DNA of 64,000 bases from Siderastrea radians. Lineage: Eukaryota > Cnidaria > Anthozoa > Scleractinia > Rhizangiidae. The translations under genes were made by a program, and so were the position numbers. How positions within the stretch are numbered: position 1 is the stretch's first letter; each line of letters opens with the position of its first letter. The notes beneath the pieces are model-generated. The model saw only the letters and a program-made list of their open reading frames with translations. It had not been told where the DNA came from and made no database searches. The stretch is taken from the NCBI GenBank assembly GCA_964017195.1, contig OZ024889.1, forward strand, positions 51,242,418 through 51,306,417, in the 5' to 3' direction. Positions 23,972-35,080 of this stretch are shown here, piece by piece.

Positions 23972-24204
23972 TAATGATCTCCCTTCAGTCAACTATCGTT
24001 TACCCATCTAAAAATCTAAAAAGAAAGCATGCCGTTAGCTAAAAAACACGGCCTTTTTAATCTTACAATTTGCTCTGAAAACGATTCAAACTAAATAAAT
24101 CATAGCATAAGTTAATTGACTGATTGAAAGGCCTGGGAGATGTATTACACGATGAGGTCTGGCATACTGCAGTAATTGCAGTGTTGTTACGTTGCGTTTA
24201 ATGG

Positions 24205-24472
24205 GTATGTATGTATGTATGTATGTATGTATGTATGTATGTATGTATGTATGTATGTATGTATGTATGTATGCATGTATGGATGGATGGATGGATGGAT
24301 GGATGGATGGATGGATGGATGGATGGATGGATGGATGGATGGATGGATGCATGGATGGATGGATGGATGGATGGATGGATGGATGGATGGATGGATGGAT
24401 GGATGGATGGATGGATGGATGGATGCATGGATGGATGGATGGATGGATGGATGCATGGATGGGTGGATGGAT
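24205..24472. repeat. Compound tetranucleotide microsatellite (ATGT)n(ATGG)n
   Basis: About 70 bases of ATGT units are followed by about 200 bases of ATGG units with occasional ATGC variants. It generates open frames in several registers on both strands (M-Y-V-C, W-M-D-G, I-H-P-S repeats). These are artefacts of a 4-base repeat and not genes. Confidence 0.98.
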
Positions 24473-24900
24473 AACATGAATACTAGTTACCAGACAGCAA
24501 AAAAAAAATAAAAAATTTTCAACCTTTCATTAACGAGCTGAAGTTTTCGACCTGAAAATTCCATTCTTGGGAGAGCGTCTAAAATTGTACATTCAGTAAA
24601 AATCAACAGACAACTGGCTGGTGAGAGGTTCCATTTGTCATCAGTGCCGATGGTTTTTTTTTTTAAATTTGTGTACGCTTTTGAGAATTGGACAACCCTT
24701 CTGGTTTCGGGCAATATGGCCAACCCATGACAGACACTTCCTCCGAAGGACAGCAAGTGACGATGGCTGACTTGTTCTCATATACAACGCCTCATTTTAC
24801 AATCTGTCTTTCTATGTATTTCCCACACAACAAAAGGAAAACAGGCTTTCAGCCGAATTTACAACAGATGCCTTAGTCGCACCCTGGAGAGTTTCCTGGC

Positions 24901-25124
24901 GTGGGTTTCTCGAAAGCCCGGAAACTTTCCGGTCCGATTTCGGGCACGATAATTCACTCTGTTGCTTGTAAACAAAGAAGTTTCTGCGCATGAAACTTTG
25001 CTAAAAGCTAGACACTTCTTATCCTAAATACATAGTAAGATAACAGCTTTGTAGAATGAGTGGTTCATATTCTACAAATGGCTTGTCGGACCGAAAAGCT
25101 TTCGGGTCTTTCAAGAAACGCATC
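24901..25124. mobile_element. Short MITE with 6-bp direct repeats
   Basis: Imperfect terminal inverted repeats of about 28 bp (left GTGGGTTTCTCGAAAGCCC, right ending CTTTCAAGAAACGCATC) enclose about 224 bp. CCTGGC is present directly outside both ends (24895-24900 and 25125-25130), a plausible target duplication. No coding capacity. Confidence 0.7.
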
Positions 25125-25904
25125 CCTGGCCTCACAAAATTTCATTAGTCACCTCAAAAGACACTTGGCAAGAAACGATGGACATCATTATTAGGAGAAG
25201 AGGACGAAGAAGGTTTGGGCATGAGAATGTATACTCTGCACGGAGAAGAATAGGCAACAATTTAAGGCTTTATGTACCACGTGGCATTACAAGCATGAAT
25301 AAGTGTGAGTAAGTTAAATGACTTATATAAAAGTAAGGGCGGAAGCCACACCGGAAATAGGTCCACAAAGAAATTATGACTGGCTCCCTTCCTCTTTTCT
25401 CTCCCTGGGAGGGGAAACAGCTTTGGTTTTTTCGCATGTCGCATTTACTTGTTTCTCTATAATCTATAAACAGCCAAAAATCTAAACAACCTTCAGCCAT
25501 TGTGCACTTATATATGCCTCTGTTATGCTAATGTAATGTTAGTGTTAGCTGCATTTGTCTAAACGCAACCTTCAGTTGTTTGGTTTTGTTTGTCTGATCT
25601 TATAGATTACCTTTCGGCTTTTCTTTCCGAATAGATATACGAAAAATCTCTTTGCTGGTTTCCCTGAACCTCTTTTTCATCAACAAAACTGAGAATACAG
25701 CGAGAAGCTGGTCGAAAGCTAACTAACTGTCGGCGGTGCCGGGTTGAAAAATGGTCCTGTTTTTGAGTGTTATTTGTAAACGTTACCTCCGGTCAAAGTC
25801 CTCTCGATCATTACAGGTCCTAGTTTCACCTTGGGTAAGTATCCCCGAACAAGAGAGTCCCACAATGTACGTGTAGTGATTTCTGTGATTCCCCGTTTTG
25901 ATGT

Positions 25905-26560
25905 TGTAAGAGTGCCCTTTTCCTTGTACTAATAAACAGCTTAATCACGTGGAAATGATGGGAAATTTAACCCTTTCAATTCTTGTGACTGTAAAAACCT
26001 CAGTACATCAGGTTTTTACTGATAAACGTACTTGAAGTCCGACATCTTTAAAAATAGTGAGGAAATCACTTTCAATTGGTTTGTCTTAAATTAACGTCAC
26101 TCACGTACACTTTACTTCTACAACTTCAGATCCTTATGCATGTGCAAGAAAATGAACTCCTTGAAATAAGATTTGAAATACATCACCTAGCACTGGCAAG
26201 TTTTTCTGGGATGAGGGTATCTTGAATGTCGAAATCTGAATGCCTTTTTCCTAGTACCAATAAATAGTATTATCGCATGGAAACGATAGAAACTTTTGCC
26301 CTTTCAATTTCTTGTAACGCCGGGTACGTGTTTTAGATTTGCGTTTACCTCGGTACATTAGTTTTTACTGATAAACGTCCTTGAAGTCCAACATCTTTGA
26401 AATTGAGGAAATTACTCTGGTTGATCGTAAAATAACGTCACTCACGTACTGTTTACTTTTCGCGATTTGAGGTTATTAAGCTTGTGTAACAACATGAACT
26501 CCTTGAAATCAGAGTTAAAATCCATCTTCTAGCGACAACTGCCAAGTTTTTCTTTCATGT
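25905..26560. repeat. Diverged tandem duplication of about 330 bp
   Basis: About 25912-26180 and 26240-26540 share ordered blocks such as CCTTTCAATT, TTTTTACTGATAAACGT, TTGAAGTCC.ACATCTTT and ACGTCACTCACGTAC. No function is seen. Confidence 0.65.
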
Positions 26561-29500
26561 TCTTATCGTTGAACAATGTTAATGTTTTTGAACACATTTA
26601 TCTTTCCATGCAGTTATACTATAAGGGGAGCCGGAACTTTTAGTCGTTCCGTTGCACATGACTCTCAAAAAGTACACATCAGCCACAGGCATTACATCTT
26701 GCTGCTGTCAAATATTTATGATAAATGCTGTCCGCCCTAATGGGATGTATTAGTTGCAAGCCAGCTGCACGTATGGAAATAGCAATACCACGACAAGTAG
26801 CATCCAAACTCGAGAAACAAATTCGTAATAACTACAATAGGAAAACCTTTTTTTTAAATCGATGCTTTTAAACTTCTAAGTTTAAGATTAAAAAAAAAAC
26901 TTGCATGCAAATCGAAGTAACTCGTTGTTTTGAGTATTCTCTCCTTTCTATGGAATACTCGTGCGCGTACCTGATCGGTTTTGGCGAACAGATGACTTCG
27001 GTACCAGTGACTGATCTCTCCAATATCATTAATTTACTAAGGTAGTTGTGCTAAATGTGCTTTTAATAGCTTGCAATATAACCATTGCAATATAATGAGC
27101 AAGTCGTATCTTAATTCCGAAGGATCAAACTTTGACAGAGGAAGGAAGATGTATTCATTTTCTACGATAACAGTAGCATCGATCTGAAAGAGGCGGGTTA
27201 AAATTACCTTACTGCAGTATTTAGCTTGCAATGGACTATCATCCCACGTAGGAGAGAGATCAAATACTCCTCGTTGCTTCATGCTAGAGAACGTAGCCTA
27301 AAAACGATATACTCACTGAAATAAGCGCTATAGGTCTTTCGAAAGAGTATGCTTCCAATTAAATTATAAAAGGAAAATTTACTTTATTCACTGAAATAAT
27401 TTGCACTTTGTTTAGATTTTCTTACCATCGGAAAGCATACCATAATGGCAAAACATAACATCGCTGTGGAGTAAAATCCCGCAGTGGAACTCCCATAGAA
27501 AAGGACCGGGGGTAATTGTCGTACATTTAAGGGGTTAAAAGTTGTGGTTTGGTACCCCTTAGGGTGCTAAAATCTAGAATTACTAGAGTTATCGCGGTAC
27601 CTTTCAGGGCACCGAGACTTTGACTTAAAGCGATCCCCACAATCTGCAATCTTTCCTAGTGGTCTCTATAGAATTTTTGTATAACTAGTTGGGACAATTT
27701 GCATGACAATATTTTTCTGTACCTTATTACTGACCAGTTTTTTTTTTTTTTTTTTAATTTCTCTTGGCCTGCATTATTATGTCCGGACATTTCAGTTACT
27801 TTTTTAAGAAATCGTGTGGCGTGTGGAAAGTGTGCAAGGTCCATGGAAAAAGGGGTTAGAGCCGTTGAGCATAAAATACCCTCATGAAGGCTTTTCTGTT
27901 GAGCTTACACACAATTTCCAATTTTCTAAATATTTAACTCTAATGACTTTCAACAGATACCAGGAAATTTGAGCGCACCGACTGACTGCCTTTAAAAACT
28001 AAACGAGGTTTAGCGATAGAATATAAACATATAAGCATTTCACAAACTAAAACTTAAAGCAATAAAAAATTGCTCAAACGCTGTTGACATAAACATTTGC
28101 CTGCAATTTTATCACCTGCCTTACACTGACAAACAAACTCTGATTATAACTACAATATTTTTTGGAATGAGAAAAAAAAAAAGAAATAATGCATCATCAA
28201 GGATTATTATGCATAAAAAAGCGTGCAAAGCAAGTGGTGTTGCTTAGTTGTAAAAATTTAATTTAAAGAGTCAGTGTGTGATCAGCGTGTAGCAATGGGA
28301 CGCAAAAAAAAAACTAACAACGAGGTAATAAAATGTCTGCCTGCAAATATAGGTTTAGCCAACAAGCCGACATGTTATTAAATTTTGTTTCACGAAATGT
28401 TTACAAAGAGAGCGCGATTAGTTGCTGAGAGCGTTTGAAACATTTAATGCGCGTTACCTTTGATTCAGTTGGCAACTTTCTTTAGCCTAGTTATCTCAGT
28501 ACCATTCCATGATCATTTGGTGAAAAAAGAATTATCCCCAGCGAAGGCAGTACACTCTCTTTGATATTGAAGGGTCACACACTACACGTGTAATGCAAAC
28601 ATGCATGTGTTGCAGGGAGGAAACATTTTGAGGAACAACGTAAGGGAGAGCTACCTCAATACCTCACCACCTCACTTTCTCTTTTTGTTCGCGCGTCATC
28701 TCTCTTTTGCTCCTCACAAATCTCAAGCCTGGAGAAGGCTAATACTTGCGGTAATCAGTTGTCACTTGTCAATACCACAACAATCCGCTCCTGATAACTT
28801 GGTACTGCTGGGTTGTTTTCTGTAACATTTGTCTTGCTTGTCTGTGGTTTCTACTTAGATTTCATACGAGCTGTCGGTGAGACATGCGCAAAAGACAGAA
28901 GAAACCCTGATTGTGATATCTTAACTACAAATCGATTCAATTCAAGAACTTTCAGAATGCTCTAGTTCTACTGAATCTTGAACACTTGTGTTTTCAATTT
29001 CTCAAATATTTGCTTTCAAGATGGCATCAGCGCTTCAGTGATCACCAGCTCAGATGCATCAGGAAAAAATGCATATATAGGCCGTTTGAAACCTTACCGA
29101 AAGGGATAGAATCTTTTTCGTTTGATGGCTATTTTTATCGTTTTCTTGAGCGCTCAGAAGTCTTCAGTGAAATTGAAACGTTGTTGAAAATAACGCAACT
29201 GTAACTTACCGATCGAGTGAAAGCGTAACAAGCCTTTTCGTAGACAGATCATTAACTTACAACGCCTCATTTACTTTTAACTTTCTTTCTTTTACCTTTT
29301 TGCCAGTGCCGGGGTTTTGCCTCTTCTGGTCGATCTGTCTAATGTGGTTCCCGCACAAGAGAGCAAGTTGAACTGAACACCGAACACTTAAAGTAACAGT
29401 TAAATCTAGTGATTATTGGCCTCTTGACGAGCAGTTCTGTGTCGACGTTTTCACCAATCAGTTTAGAAAAATTACGTTCCGCTCTAAATAACAATTTAAA

Positions 29501-29731
29501 TCGTAGTGTGGTCATTGAAAAACACTTTGGAGAGAATTCCTGCTGAGTCCGGCGTTGTCTGTGTTTGCGTGTTGTATTCAAGGCAAATGACGTTATATCA
29601 TATGAGGGGTGCTAACTCGGTGCACGTATACTTTTCACATCTGACAGACCTTGCTTTACAAATCCTTGAAACCTGACAGCAGTGTTCCAGCTGTTTGTTA
29701 GCTGAGTAATTTCATCACGTAAGTATATTCG

Positions 29732-29737
29732 CATCCT
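29732..29737. other. Target-site duplication, left copy (CATCCT)
   Basis: CATCCT abuts the left terminus and is repeated at 52407-52412. A 6-bp duplication is the Maverick/Polinton signature. Confidence 0.93.
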
Positions 29738-29965
29738 AGTAGTAATGTCGGATCACTAGGAGAACTGAGCCTCGTTTTGATGTAAGGATGACGTCATAAC
29801 CGGAACCGGAAGTCACATGACCGGAACCGGAAGTGACCGGAAATCACATGATCGAATGGGAAACCGCTGAGCAGTCGGAAAAAGCGATCGTGGGCTCAGG
29901 AGGAAGCAAAACCGCTGAGAAAACGCGGGCTCAAAGTCCAAAGTCCAATTGGGGGAACGGGGGTG
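29738..29965 (+). repeat. Left terminal inverted repeat (228 bp)
   Basis: It starts AGTAGTAATGTCGG and is the reverse complement of 52120-52406. It contains a CRE-like TGACGTCA, two ACCGGAAGT (ETS-type) sites and two TCACATGA motifs. Relative to the right copy it lacks 59 bp of the same iterated motifs; the missing block ends in TCG, the bases that also precede the gap. Confidence 0.95.
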
Positions 29966-30005
29966 GTCCTTGACTGAAAAACAACAACAAGAAAAGAAAA
30001 AATAA

Positions 30006-30011
30006 TTTATT
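30006..30011 (-). terminator. Poly(A) signal for the left minus-strand transcript
   Basis: AATAAA on the minus strand, about 100 bases beyond the small ORF that follows the polymerase gene. Confidence 0.5.
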
Positions 30012-30112
30012 GTCATACTTTTTTTCACAATAAGTGAGAAAAAAAAAAGGGTTCCATGATGACTTTGAGTTCTTCTTTGATGTGAGTGTTCCTTTTAACA
30101 GACGACAATTCG

Positions 30113-30331
30113 TTAATGTTCAATAGAGGGTCCCCACCATTGTTTTTGACATCGAGTTATTCTTCGCCATTGGTTGTTGTCACGGATCCATTGTTGTAGT
30201 TGACGTTGATGATTTCTCATTAAAGGTATGGCAAAGGAACTGTAGAATGGGGGTGGTGGTGGTGGTGCCAAATGTTCTCGATCACACTGTTCACATTCGA
30301 TGATCTTGTTGGGGCTTTCACTGGTATCCAT
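30113..30331 (-). CDS. Small ORF overlapping the polymerase stop
   Basis: A 72-residue frame whose ATG (30331) overlaps the last 14 bases of the polymerase gene, the same tight packing seen elsewhere in the element. It has one C-x2-C pair (CEQC), a proline run near residue 24-29 and a tryptophan-rich C-terminus. No family is recognised. The overlap and position before the AATAAA support it; the absence of a second zinc-ligand pair and the short length leave it doubtful. Confidence 0.4.
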   Translation of the reverse strand: MDTSESPNKIIECEQCDREHLAPPPPPPFYSSFAIPLMRNHQRQLQQWIRDNNQWRRITRCQKQWWGPSIEH

Positions 30332-33300
30332 AAGGGTAGGTCTGGAAGGTGACAGGATCTACCACTCTCTTGTCGTAGACCAACTGATACTGCTTGTACT
30401 CGGGGAAGGTGTACAGTAGGTAGTGCTTGGGATCCCGGACGATCTGGTGTGTTTTGATGATTTGGGTTTGTCTGGGTTTCAGGAGGGGTTTCTGGATTTC
30501 GTCGAGGACGTTCTGTCGCATGACGTTATAGTTCAACTGGCTCTTGCCTTCGCTGTTGAGACGGAACCCTCGCACCTTGCATTCAACGTGACCAAGCTTG
30601 GTTTGGTAGCCATAGTTCTTGGGACCGCCCGACACGAATTCCACAATGTAGTCGTCGTCGCCCAATTCACTCGTAAAGTCGCCGAGGTAATCGCCCAAGA
30701 CCGGGGTTGCTTGAGTCTCGTCTGTCCAATAGATGACGGAGTCCGTGTCGTAGTAGAGGACACGTTCCCCTAGCTGTTCCAGGGCTGCATACAGTCGGAG
30801 CCGGGCCCAACAGGTAGTGAAACAGGCTACAAAGATATTGAGGTTAGGTGACACGGGGATGTCTTCGTCTTGGTACTGGTAATGCACCTCCACTAAGTGG
30901 TCATTGATGACGGAGACGTGACGCACGTCCAACGTACTGGTATCTAGAAAACGGTGGAAGGCTTGAGGGTCCTCAAACGTTTGGACTTGGGTTTTGTTGA
31001 GACGTTGTCCAAACTTGCCCCACATGGAATTGAGCATCATTTTAGCGAGGGTACGCAACCCCGGATTCTTTTTGATGTTGGCGTACTCCAATTGAATGCC
31101 TTCATGCTCGAAGTACTCTCGAAGGTATTGCTGACGTTTGGTTTCGTCTTCGCCGACCCAGGATGGCCACCCGCTGGCTTCTTGCTTGATCTTCAACCAG
31201 GTGTTGACGTAGTCCTTAAAGAGGCCTTCACACGTCTCGTCAAAATGCCAGACCTCATAGATGTACTGGATGTCGTACCCCAAGTCCACCGCTTTAGATA
31301 ATTCGGGCGTACACCATGTTCCCGTCAGGGCTCGCTGTTCGTCGGTGTGCACACATTCTGCACATCTGTCTAAGGGTCGTTTGACCATCTCTTGTTCCAC
31401 ACAGGCAGCACAGAGAGGAAAAAGGAGTTTGGACTCATGACGGTAAGGCAGGACAGGATGGTAGAGATGACGTGGCGGCAGGACTTTGCATTGGACGAGG
31501 CCAAAGTACGTGGTGATGTCGGTGTGTCCCGGATTGAAGATGACACGAGGATGGCCTTTGGGGTACACACAGGTCTTGTTCACCCATGGGTACAAGGAGG
31601 TCACATCAATGTAATGTATTTGTTGACTGGGTGTCACGTGATGGTACAGTTTGACGGCATTGGTACGACCCCCACAGAAAGCGTCACGGGGGTTGAGAGG
31701 TTCTGTCAACTCAAGGGTCCCCAGGTACGTACGGATGTCCAAGGAAGTGTCTTTGAGACGGGACCAATCACATTCCCACATTTCCACGACATGGTATCCG
31801 AGCTCTTTAAATTGTTGGATCCTTTGCTGGGTGGTTTCGTAGACATCTTGCATGGTTCGATCATAGTGACGTAGATGGCTTTCGTAACGAATGGGGAAAC
31901 AGCGAGGACACCCATGCCAGAAACACCCGTGAAATTCGTAGATGGTGTTGGTACTGGCATCGAAACCGTCGACATGGAAGTTAGTGCCAGGGATGCAATA
32001 CTCACCGGCATTACGGGCATGTTGAAGGCTCTGCTGTTCTTGGGCACACCAGGTTAACCATTCCAGGGCCACCTTGGAGTAGTTGATGCGATTGCGCCAT
32101 CCTCGGACGGGTTCACTGGCAATACTGTTTGGGATCATCCGATTCATGCGTAAATCGCGGTTACAGGCCGAGGCAATGGTGATGTGGTCGAAGGGGTTGA
32201 AGCCCGTCAGCGTTTCAAACAACCGTTTGAATGTCAAGCATCCTTGTTTCAAGAGACGTACATCGGATTGGCAGTACTTAACCAGTTCTTTCTTGAAGTC
32301 AAAGACTTGGTCGCGTTGCTCTTGATGCCAGGTTTCCAAGGCTTGCTTGCCTTCGGGGGACATGGTTTCGGGCATGTAGTAATCAAGGGCCGGGATGGGT
32401 CCTACGTAGTTTTGATGGTCTGGATGATTAAACTTGTGGGGGAAGTACCCTTTGTGAAGTTCGGTCAATCCAAAGGTTTTGGGAAAGGCGGACAGAGGCA
32501 TCTGGAAGAAACTCAATGAGTCGATGAAGCGGATACGATCATGTTGGACTTGCAAGAGTTTACACCCGTTCCGTAGCTGCTCGACGATCCTGTTGTCCCC
32601 ATAGTATTGATGAATGATAAAAAACCCATCATATCCTTGGAAATTATGAGCCAGGACATTAACTTGGCGGGTATCATGGAGTGTCAAGGTATCCAGCCAT
32701 TCCAGGAAATCTCGGACGCAATGGTTGCCAGGGAAACACATGGGTTGGTCGTCGTCTTCGGTTTCGGCCACCACGAGGTTCGCGATGTGTTGTTCTTGGG
32801 GTTGCATGGCTTCAATATCAAAGAAGACATGAAGGGGTGGTATGCTGTCCTCCTCATCGTCTTCCTCGGGTGTGGCATCCACCCTACGTTTAGGGCGGGG
32901 GCCTCGTTGCCGTTTCCTCTTTCTTTTCTTGTCTTGAGTGGCTATTTGAATAAAACAACGATGAGTTGCACCGTCCACGTACTCATGACAGCAGGGGCAG
33001 TCAATGTAGCCACATTGATGGTTGTCCATGTGGCGAGCAGGAATTAGGATGAGACATTTAGCACAGCGACGGCGCCGAAAGCAGACGGAGGAGTCTAGGT
33101 TGGTCACGGGTTTGCCGGTGTGGTCCTTGACCAGATGCATTTGGAAACAGGTGTCTCCAAAAAAGTCCCGATGACATTGTTGACAACGTTGCGTGGCTTT
33201 CTGGCCTCGAGGGTACGCCTCCAGGAAATCAGGACACTCTTTTTGGCAACAGGCCCTGCAATGACGTTTGTTGTTGCATCGATGCTTTCCCTCATCGTTA

Positions 33301-34430
33301 TAGGGTTTCCAACAATGGGCACAGACGTAACCGACCCCGAAAAAGGCTGGCAACTTGGTTATCACGTCATAATGGCCTTTCTCGTGCAACAGGATCAATT
33401 GTTTGTCTTGAAGGGGACCAAAGGTGATGTGAAAAGAACGGTCGGCATCCACCAACAGGATCTGGTAACCGGTCAGGGAAGGAGCGGTACTGAATTGGGT
33501 CAAGGCATCGTAGCCACAAGGACCGAAGGGCACGTTGGCCTCGTGATGGAGCAAGAGAGCCAGTTCTTTTTGGATTTTCCCTCCTTTGCGAATTGAATGC
33601 CATTTCGGGGGTTGGTCCACTTTGGCTTTGGCGGTGACGAGGGCTCTGGCACAACAGAGGTCATCCTTGTTTTGGATCTGGATGATGGAACGTTTCTTGG
33701 GTATTAAATTTCGTAGAGGTTGATGTCCGGGTTTCTCCTGGCGTCGGCGGCCGGTGCCTTGAGGGGCATGATGGACTTGAGTAATGGAGACTTGAAAGGA
33801 GTCGTCCATTTCAAATTGTTCATTGCTGTTGAGGGCTTGGGCTAAACGTTGGAATAAAGCCTCGACACGGTCGCCGCCTTGGCGCCATTCTCCTGCACGT
33901 AATCCCCAGCCCTGAAAATTATTATGGAGTCTGTTGGAGGCGATGGTAAAGTACAGACGATCTTGATCGTGGAGGGGTGGTGTGGTGGTGGTCAACACTT
34001 GATTCACCGCGCGACGTAACCCCTCTTCTAGAGCTCGAGTCATGCTCTGATTGGGAATGAAATTCCCCCTTTGGTGCAACTGGGTGTTGAAATGACGTTC
34101 ACGTACTCCCAGACGGCTGCTCAAACGATCGACATAGGGTTTGAGTCGAAACTCAAAGACACCCTCCGCATTGGCATCCAAACCTCCCCCAGTTTGTTGA
34201 AGAAGATGGGTTTGAAACGCACGTTGGCGTTCGAAGCGATCCAAGGCCTCTTCACAAATCTCATCACTGTCCGGCATGTCTTCGATACATGGTCCCACAC
34301 AGGAAGTTGTCGTCTCGTCTTCTTCTTCTTCTTTCTCAGAATCGGTCATGTCTAGGCCAAGCAGGGCCAGGACCTCGCTTCTAGCGAGGCCACTGGGCCC
34401 CGCTTCCTCTTCATCTTGGCGAGAGGACAT
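30318..34430 (-). CDS. polB: Protein-primed family B DNA polymerase
   Basis: A 1,370-residue polymerase that would replicate the element from its inverted-repeat ends using a protein primer. ATG 34430 is chosen because a TATA box (34465-34472) lies just upstream and the longer frame starts at a TTG. The N-terminal 240 residues are acidic and unassigned. Around 258-353 is a D-D-L-C-C-A-R-A-L ... G-H-Y-D-V-I pattern, then a Cys/His-rich zinc region (about 370-480). The 3'-5' exonuclease has F-D-I-E near 537, N-F-Q-G-Y-D in motif II and Y-C-Q-S-D in motif III. An insert shows H-G-C-F-W-H-G-C-P. Polymerase motifs follow: D-V-T-S-L-Y-P (about 944), K-M-M-L-N-S-M-W-G (about 1134) and D-T-D-S (about 1228). 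All catalytic residues are present. Confidence 0.97.
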   Translation of the reverse strand: MSSRQDEEEAGPSGLARSEVLALLGLDMTDSEKEEEEDETTTSCVGPCIEDMPDSDEICEEALDRFERQRAFQTHLLQQTGGGLDANAEGVFEFRLKPYVDRLSSRLGVRERHFNTQLHQRGNFIPNQSMTRALEEGLRRAVNQVLTTTTPPLHDQDRLYFTIASNRLHNNFQGWGLRAGEWRQGGDRVEALFQRLAQALNSNEQFEMDDSFQVSITQVHHAPQGTGRRRQEKPGHQPLRNLIPKKRSIIQIQNKDDLCCARALVTAKAKVDQPPKWHSIRKGGKIQKELALLLHHEANVPFGPCGYDALTQFSTAPSLTGYQILLVDADRSFHITFGPLQDKQLILLHEKGHYDVITKLPAFFGVGYVCAHCWKPYNDEGKHRCNNKRHCRACCQKECPDFLEAYPRGQKATQRCQQCHRDFFGDTCFQMHLVKDHTGKPVTNLDSSVCFRRRRCAKCLILIPARHMDNHQCGYIDCPCCHEYVDGATHRCFIQIATQDKKRKRKRQRGPRPKRRVDATPEEDDEEDSIPPLHVFFDIEAMQPQEQHIANLVVAETEDDDQPMCFPGNHCVRDFLEWLDTLTLHDTRQVNVLAHNFQGYDGFFIIHQYYGDNRIVEQLRNGCKLLQVQHDRIRFIDSLSFFQMPLSAFPKTFGLTELHKGYFPHKFNHPDHQNYVGPIPALDYYMPETMSPEGKQALETWHQEQRDQVFDFKKELVKYCQSDVRLLKQGCLTFKRLFETLTGFNPFDHITIASACNRDLRMNRMIPNSIASEPVRGWRNRINYSKVALEWLTWCAQEQQSLQHARNAGEYCIPGTNFHVDGFDASTNTIYEFHGCFWHGCPRCFPIRYESHLRHYDRTMQDVYETTQQRIQQFKELGYHVVEMWECDWSRLKDTSLDIRTYLGTLELTEPLNPRDAFCGGRTNAVKLYHHVTPSQQIHYIDVTSLYPWVNKTCVYPKGHPRVIFNPGHTDITTYFGLVQCKVLPPRHLYHPVLPYRHESKLLFPLCAACVEQEMVKRPLDRCAECVHTDEQRALTGTWCTPELSKAVDLGYDIQYIYEVWHFDETCEGLFKDYVNTWLKIKQEASGWPSWVGEDETKRQQYLREYFEHEGIQLEYANIKKNPGLRTLAKMMLNSMWGKFGQRLNKTQVQTFEDPQAFHRFLDTSTLDVRHVSVINDHLVEVHYQYQDEDIPVSPNLNIFVACFTTCWARLRLYAALEQLGERVLYYDTDSVIYWTDETQATPVLGDYLGDFTSELGDDDYIVEFVSGGPKNYGYQTKLGHVECKVRGFRLNSEGKSQLNYNVMRQNVLDEIQKPLLKPRQTQIIKTHQIVRDPKHYLLYTFPEYKQYQLVYDKRVVDPVTFQTYPYGYQ

Positions 34431-34669
34431 GATCAGATGAACTGACTGGAGATCGGGGGGTCTGTTTTTATAGAAAACCAAAAGGTCACGTGGGAGGGGA
34501 AGGAGCCAATCACTAAACAGGGTGCCCCCCTGAGAGGGGGTGCCCTAGGGAGGGGTGGGACGAGGTGGGGGGACCCCCCTCCCCCCTCTCTAGTTAGGGT
34601 CCATGGTGCATGACGGGAACGAATGAGAGACTATAAAACAGATCGACCCTCGAGCTGAGTCATCTCAAA
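34431..34669. promoter_or_regulatory. Divergent promoter: polymerase (minus) and regulatory ORFs (plus)
   Basis: TATAAAAA on the minus strand (34465-34472) serves polB. TATAAAACA on the plus strand (34632-34640) lies 30 bases before ATG 34670. Between them lie a CACGTG E-box, a CCAAT box and G/C runs (GGGGGGACCCCCC-like). The whole region is an inverted copy of the promoter at 49839-50091. Confidence 0.8.
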
Positions 34670-35080
34670 ATGGACGCTGGCCATGAGAAGCTATTGGAAA
34701 CCTTTGAAGACTTTGCATTAGATTTGGAAGTCGAGGAGATCTTGGGGAAAGTGAAGAGGGAGTTGGAGTTCGAGGAGGACACCTTGGCTGAGTTTAGTGA
34801 ATATTTGAAACAACTGGAACCGGAGAAAGTCGAGGCGCAGCAACGCCGAGCAGAAGAGGCCGCTCGTTTACAGGAATATTGTTACCCTCAAATGACCTGT
34901 GACTGGTACATCGAGGGCCTGGATTATTGCTGTGACTATTGGCGGTACCAGTTTAAGCGGCCAGCCACACCTCCCCGAGCACCGCCACCCTCGCCCGATG
35001 TCCCGCGTAAGAGAGTTCCGCAGCCGCCGTCACAGACCCCCAGTCAGTTACCATCAAAGCGACGACGACACCGACTATGA
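34670..35080 (+). CDS. Acidic, proline-rich putative regulatory protein (ORF1)
   Basis: A 136-residue frame from ATG 34670, directly after a TATA box. The first 65 residues are acidic and helical (E/L/K rich). The centre is aromatic and cysteine-rich with C-C-D-Y-W-R-Y, and the tail is proline-rich ending in the basic S-K-R-R-R-H, a likely nuclear localisation signal. It resembles no family I know. It overlaps ORF2 in another frame; the boundary (about 35065-35080) is a GACGAC-type repeat where a +1 slip or a single-base change would join the two. Position beside polB at a divergent promoter suggests an early regulator. That role is inference. Confidence 0.65.
   Translation: MDAGHEKLLETFEDFALDLEVEEILGKVKRELEFEEDTLAEFSEYLKQLEPEKVEAQQRRAEEAARLQEYCYPQMTCDWYIEGLDYCCDYWRYQFKRPATPPRAPPPSPDVPRKRVPQPPSQTPSQLPSKRRRHRL

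Larger units (their letters stand above)
24473..29731. other. Gene-poor DNA before the Polinton insertion
   Basis: No coding region is supported. It holds a small MITE (24901-25124) and a decayed tandem duplication (about 25905-26560). The rest is AT-rich with homopolymer runs and short meaningless frames. Confidence 0.5.

Noticed and set aside
24186..24511. Long M-Y-V-C, W-M-D-G and I-H-P-S repeat frames on both strands
   Set aside because: Products of a 4-base microsatellite that is open in several registers; no gene.
34431..34481. Extending the DNA polymerase start upstream by 17 codons
   Set aside because: That extension begins with TTG and includes the TATA box; ATG 34430 is the sensible start.
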